Shown here piece by piece: positions 62,828 through 64,000 of a DNA stretch of 64,000 bases (its first letter is position 1; each line of letters opens with the position of its first letter). The notes below the pieces were generated by a model, which worked only from the letters and a program-made list of their open reading frames with translations, was not told where the DNA came from and ran no database searches. Source of the stretch: Gemmata massiliana (GTDB lineage: Bacteria; Planctomycetota; Planctomycetia; Gemmatales; Gemmataceae). The stretch covers positions 669,311-733,310 of the forward strand of contig HG799465.1 in NCBI GenBank assembly GCA_000531095.1, given 5' to 3'. A program made the translations under genes and the position numbers.

Positions 62828-64000
62828 TTGCGATTCCACACGGGTTGTGCCGGGCGTTCCCGGCTCTGGCCCGAAAGTGCGTGTCCGGTGGGCCGGCACC
62901 TGCTGTCGTGTTCGAGGCGAAAGGCGGGACGCGGACCGTCTGGGTGGAGACCGACGACGCGGCCCTCGCGTACACGGCCCCGACGGAGGGTAGCGACGAG
63001 GTGCTCGTGGCCCCGATGGCCATGCTCGAAGCTGCTGCGGGGCCGGGCGGTGAGCCTGTCGAGTTGTGCGTGGGATCGAAGCTCAAGGGCGAGGACCGGT
63101 GGTCCGAGCGCGGTGTTCCGAAATCCCACCCGTTCGAGGCGATCCTGCCCGGCAAGCAGCACCGACCGCCCGACGCGCCGGAGGCGTGGCACGCGGTCCC
63201 GATCGCGTTCCTCGCGGCTCTGCACGAGTGCGGCCGGCCGGCGGCGAAGGACGCCGGGCGTTTCTCTTTGACCCGCGTGCAGCTCAGGGGCAAGGCGGGT
63301 CAGGTAGTCGCCACCGATGGACGCACCGCACTCCTCCGCGGTGGATTCTCACTCCCGTTCACAGAGGACGTGCTGGCCCCGGCACTCCCCGTCTTCGGGA
63401 CTCGCGAGTTAGTCGGCGAGCGGGCGGTGCGTCTCGGGCGTACCACGACGCACCTGATCGTGGCCGCCGGGTCGTGGCGCGTGTTCCTGCCGATCGACAA
63501 GACCGGCCGCTACCCGGATGTCGCCGGTGTTGTGCCGCGCAACGCTCCCACCACCGTGGCGATCGACGACCGGGACGCCGCCGAACTGATCGAGAAGTTG
63601 TCGGGCCTGCCCGGCGGTGAGGCCGACCACCGCCCGGTCGCTCTCGCCGTCGACAGCGGATTCGTCGTCCGGGCCGGCGAAGAGAAGAGCGAGAAGATCT
63701 GCGAGGTGCGGCTGCGCCATTCGACTGCGAACGGCCCCGGCGTCCGGGCGGTGATCGACCGGCGCGTCCTGGGCCGTGCCCTCGCGCTCGGCTGCCGGAC
63801 CGTTCGCCTCACTCCTGACAAGCCGGTCGTGTTCGAGCGCAAGGACACGACCCTTCTCACCGTGGCACTCGATCCGGCCCTCGCGGTCGGGCCGAAGCCT
63901 GATACCAACCCCACCATCACCAACACCAGAAACAACAAGGAGACTGCCGTGAAGAGCGAGACGAACGGGCACCCGCCCAACGGCCGGCACGACCCGCCGG
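62824..64000 (+). CDS. Divergent DNA sliding-clamp-like protein, 3' end outside window
   Basis: The frame starts at GTG 62824 with GGAGG upstream and stays open to the window edge (over 390 residues). The middle FSLTRVQLRGKAGQVVATDG followed by RTALL is the pattern of the central domain of the beta clamp (DnaN). YPDVAGVVPRN and VIDRRVLGRALALG then resemble the stretches that follow in DnaN. The overall similarity is weak, so it is a distant relative and not the replicative clamp. A clamp relative in an accessory cassette suggests element-encoded replication or a DNA-end process. An in-frame ribosome site and GTG at 63949 lie near the end of the visible part. Confidence 0.55.
   Translation, partial: MIAIPHGLCRAFPALARKCVSGGPAPAVVFEAKGGTRTVWVETDDAALAYTAPTEGSDEVLVAPMAMLEAAAGPGGEPVELCVGSKLKGEDRWSERGVPKSHPFEAILPGKQHRPPDAPEAWHAVPIAFLAALHECGRPAAKDAGRFSLTRVQLRGKAGQVVATDGRTALLRGGFSLPFTEDVLAPALPVFGTRELVGERAVRLGRTTTHLIVAAGSWRVFLPIDKTGRYPDVAGVVPRNAPTTVAIDDRDAAELIEKLSGLPGGEADHRPVALAVDSGFVVRAGEEKSEKICEVRLRHSTANGPGVRAVIDRRVLGRALALGCRTVRLTPDKPVVFERKDTTLLTVALDPALAVGPKPDTNPTITNTRNNKETAVKSETNGHPPNGRHDPP

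Overview
The window is high-GC bacterial chromosome that looks like a planctomycete of the Gemmata group. The signs are TIGR02996 and DUF1080 proteins, Ser/Thr kinases with a shared N-terminal domain and large ectodomains, a DUF2934 protein, families of long unknown proteins, and a one-piece tmRNA with tag AEPQYSLAA. This placement is inferred from content, not from a database search.

Layout. 1-3.5 kb: a cut membrane protein, a WD40-like protein, a small unknown gene, two copies of a hairpin repeat and a transposase relic. 3.6-9 kb: a secreted duplicated-domain protein, a DUF2934 protein, and an ECF-type permease (cbiQ) and ATPase (cbiO) separated by a repeat-filled gap. 9-12.2 kb: a glycosyltransferase, two tandem paralogues of unknown function, and purM. 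12.5-19.9 kb: an MBOAT O-acyltransferase followed by five coupled SGNH-like membrane-anchored proteins, probably an exopolysaccharide acylation cassette. 20-22 kb: an esterase-like protein, ssrA (tmRNA) with an integrase relic against its 3' end, and a second transposase relic.

22-31 kb (minus strand): a gliding-motility-type ABC exporter operon (ATPase, permease, GldG-like protein, giant DUF4340 protein). 31.2-35 kb: two small coupled genes, an IS5-type relic, then rpsO-pnp with a long hairpin between them. 35-37.5 kb: a PLP enzyme of the D-threonine aldolase type, a DUF1080 protein and a small membrane protein. 37.7-45.1 kb (minus): dtd, two livK paralogues, livH, livM, livG and livF, a branched-chain amino acid/amide-type importer. 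Its livG ATPase carries a roughly 200-residue membrane insertion inside the nucleotide-binding domain. 45-51 kb: TIGR02996 protein, Cys/Met-metabolism PLP enzyme, methyltransferase, GNAT and a molybdopterin oxidoreductase.

51-54 kb is a looser region with small genes, palindromes, a degenerate tmRNA-like fragment, a DUF1275 protein and a UspA protein. 55-60 kb has two tandem Ser/Thr kinases, the second with a predicted beta-helix ectodomain, and an SGNH hydrolase with an apparent frameshift in its signal peptide. 60.2-61.35 kb is an intact ISAs1-type insertion sequence with a 10-bp target duplication. From 61.5 kb to the right end is a coupled set of accessory genes: a coiled-coil protein, a small unknown protein and a protein resembling a divergent DNA sliding clamp, cut by the window edge. 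The strongest candidates for new biology are the livG insertion, this clamp-like cassette, the fivefold SGNH array and the paired TGTTAGC elements.
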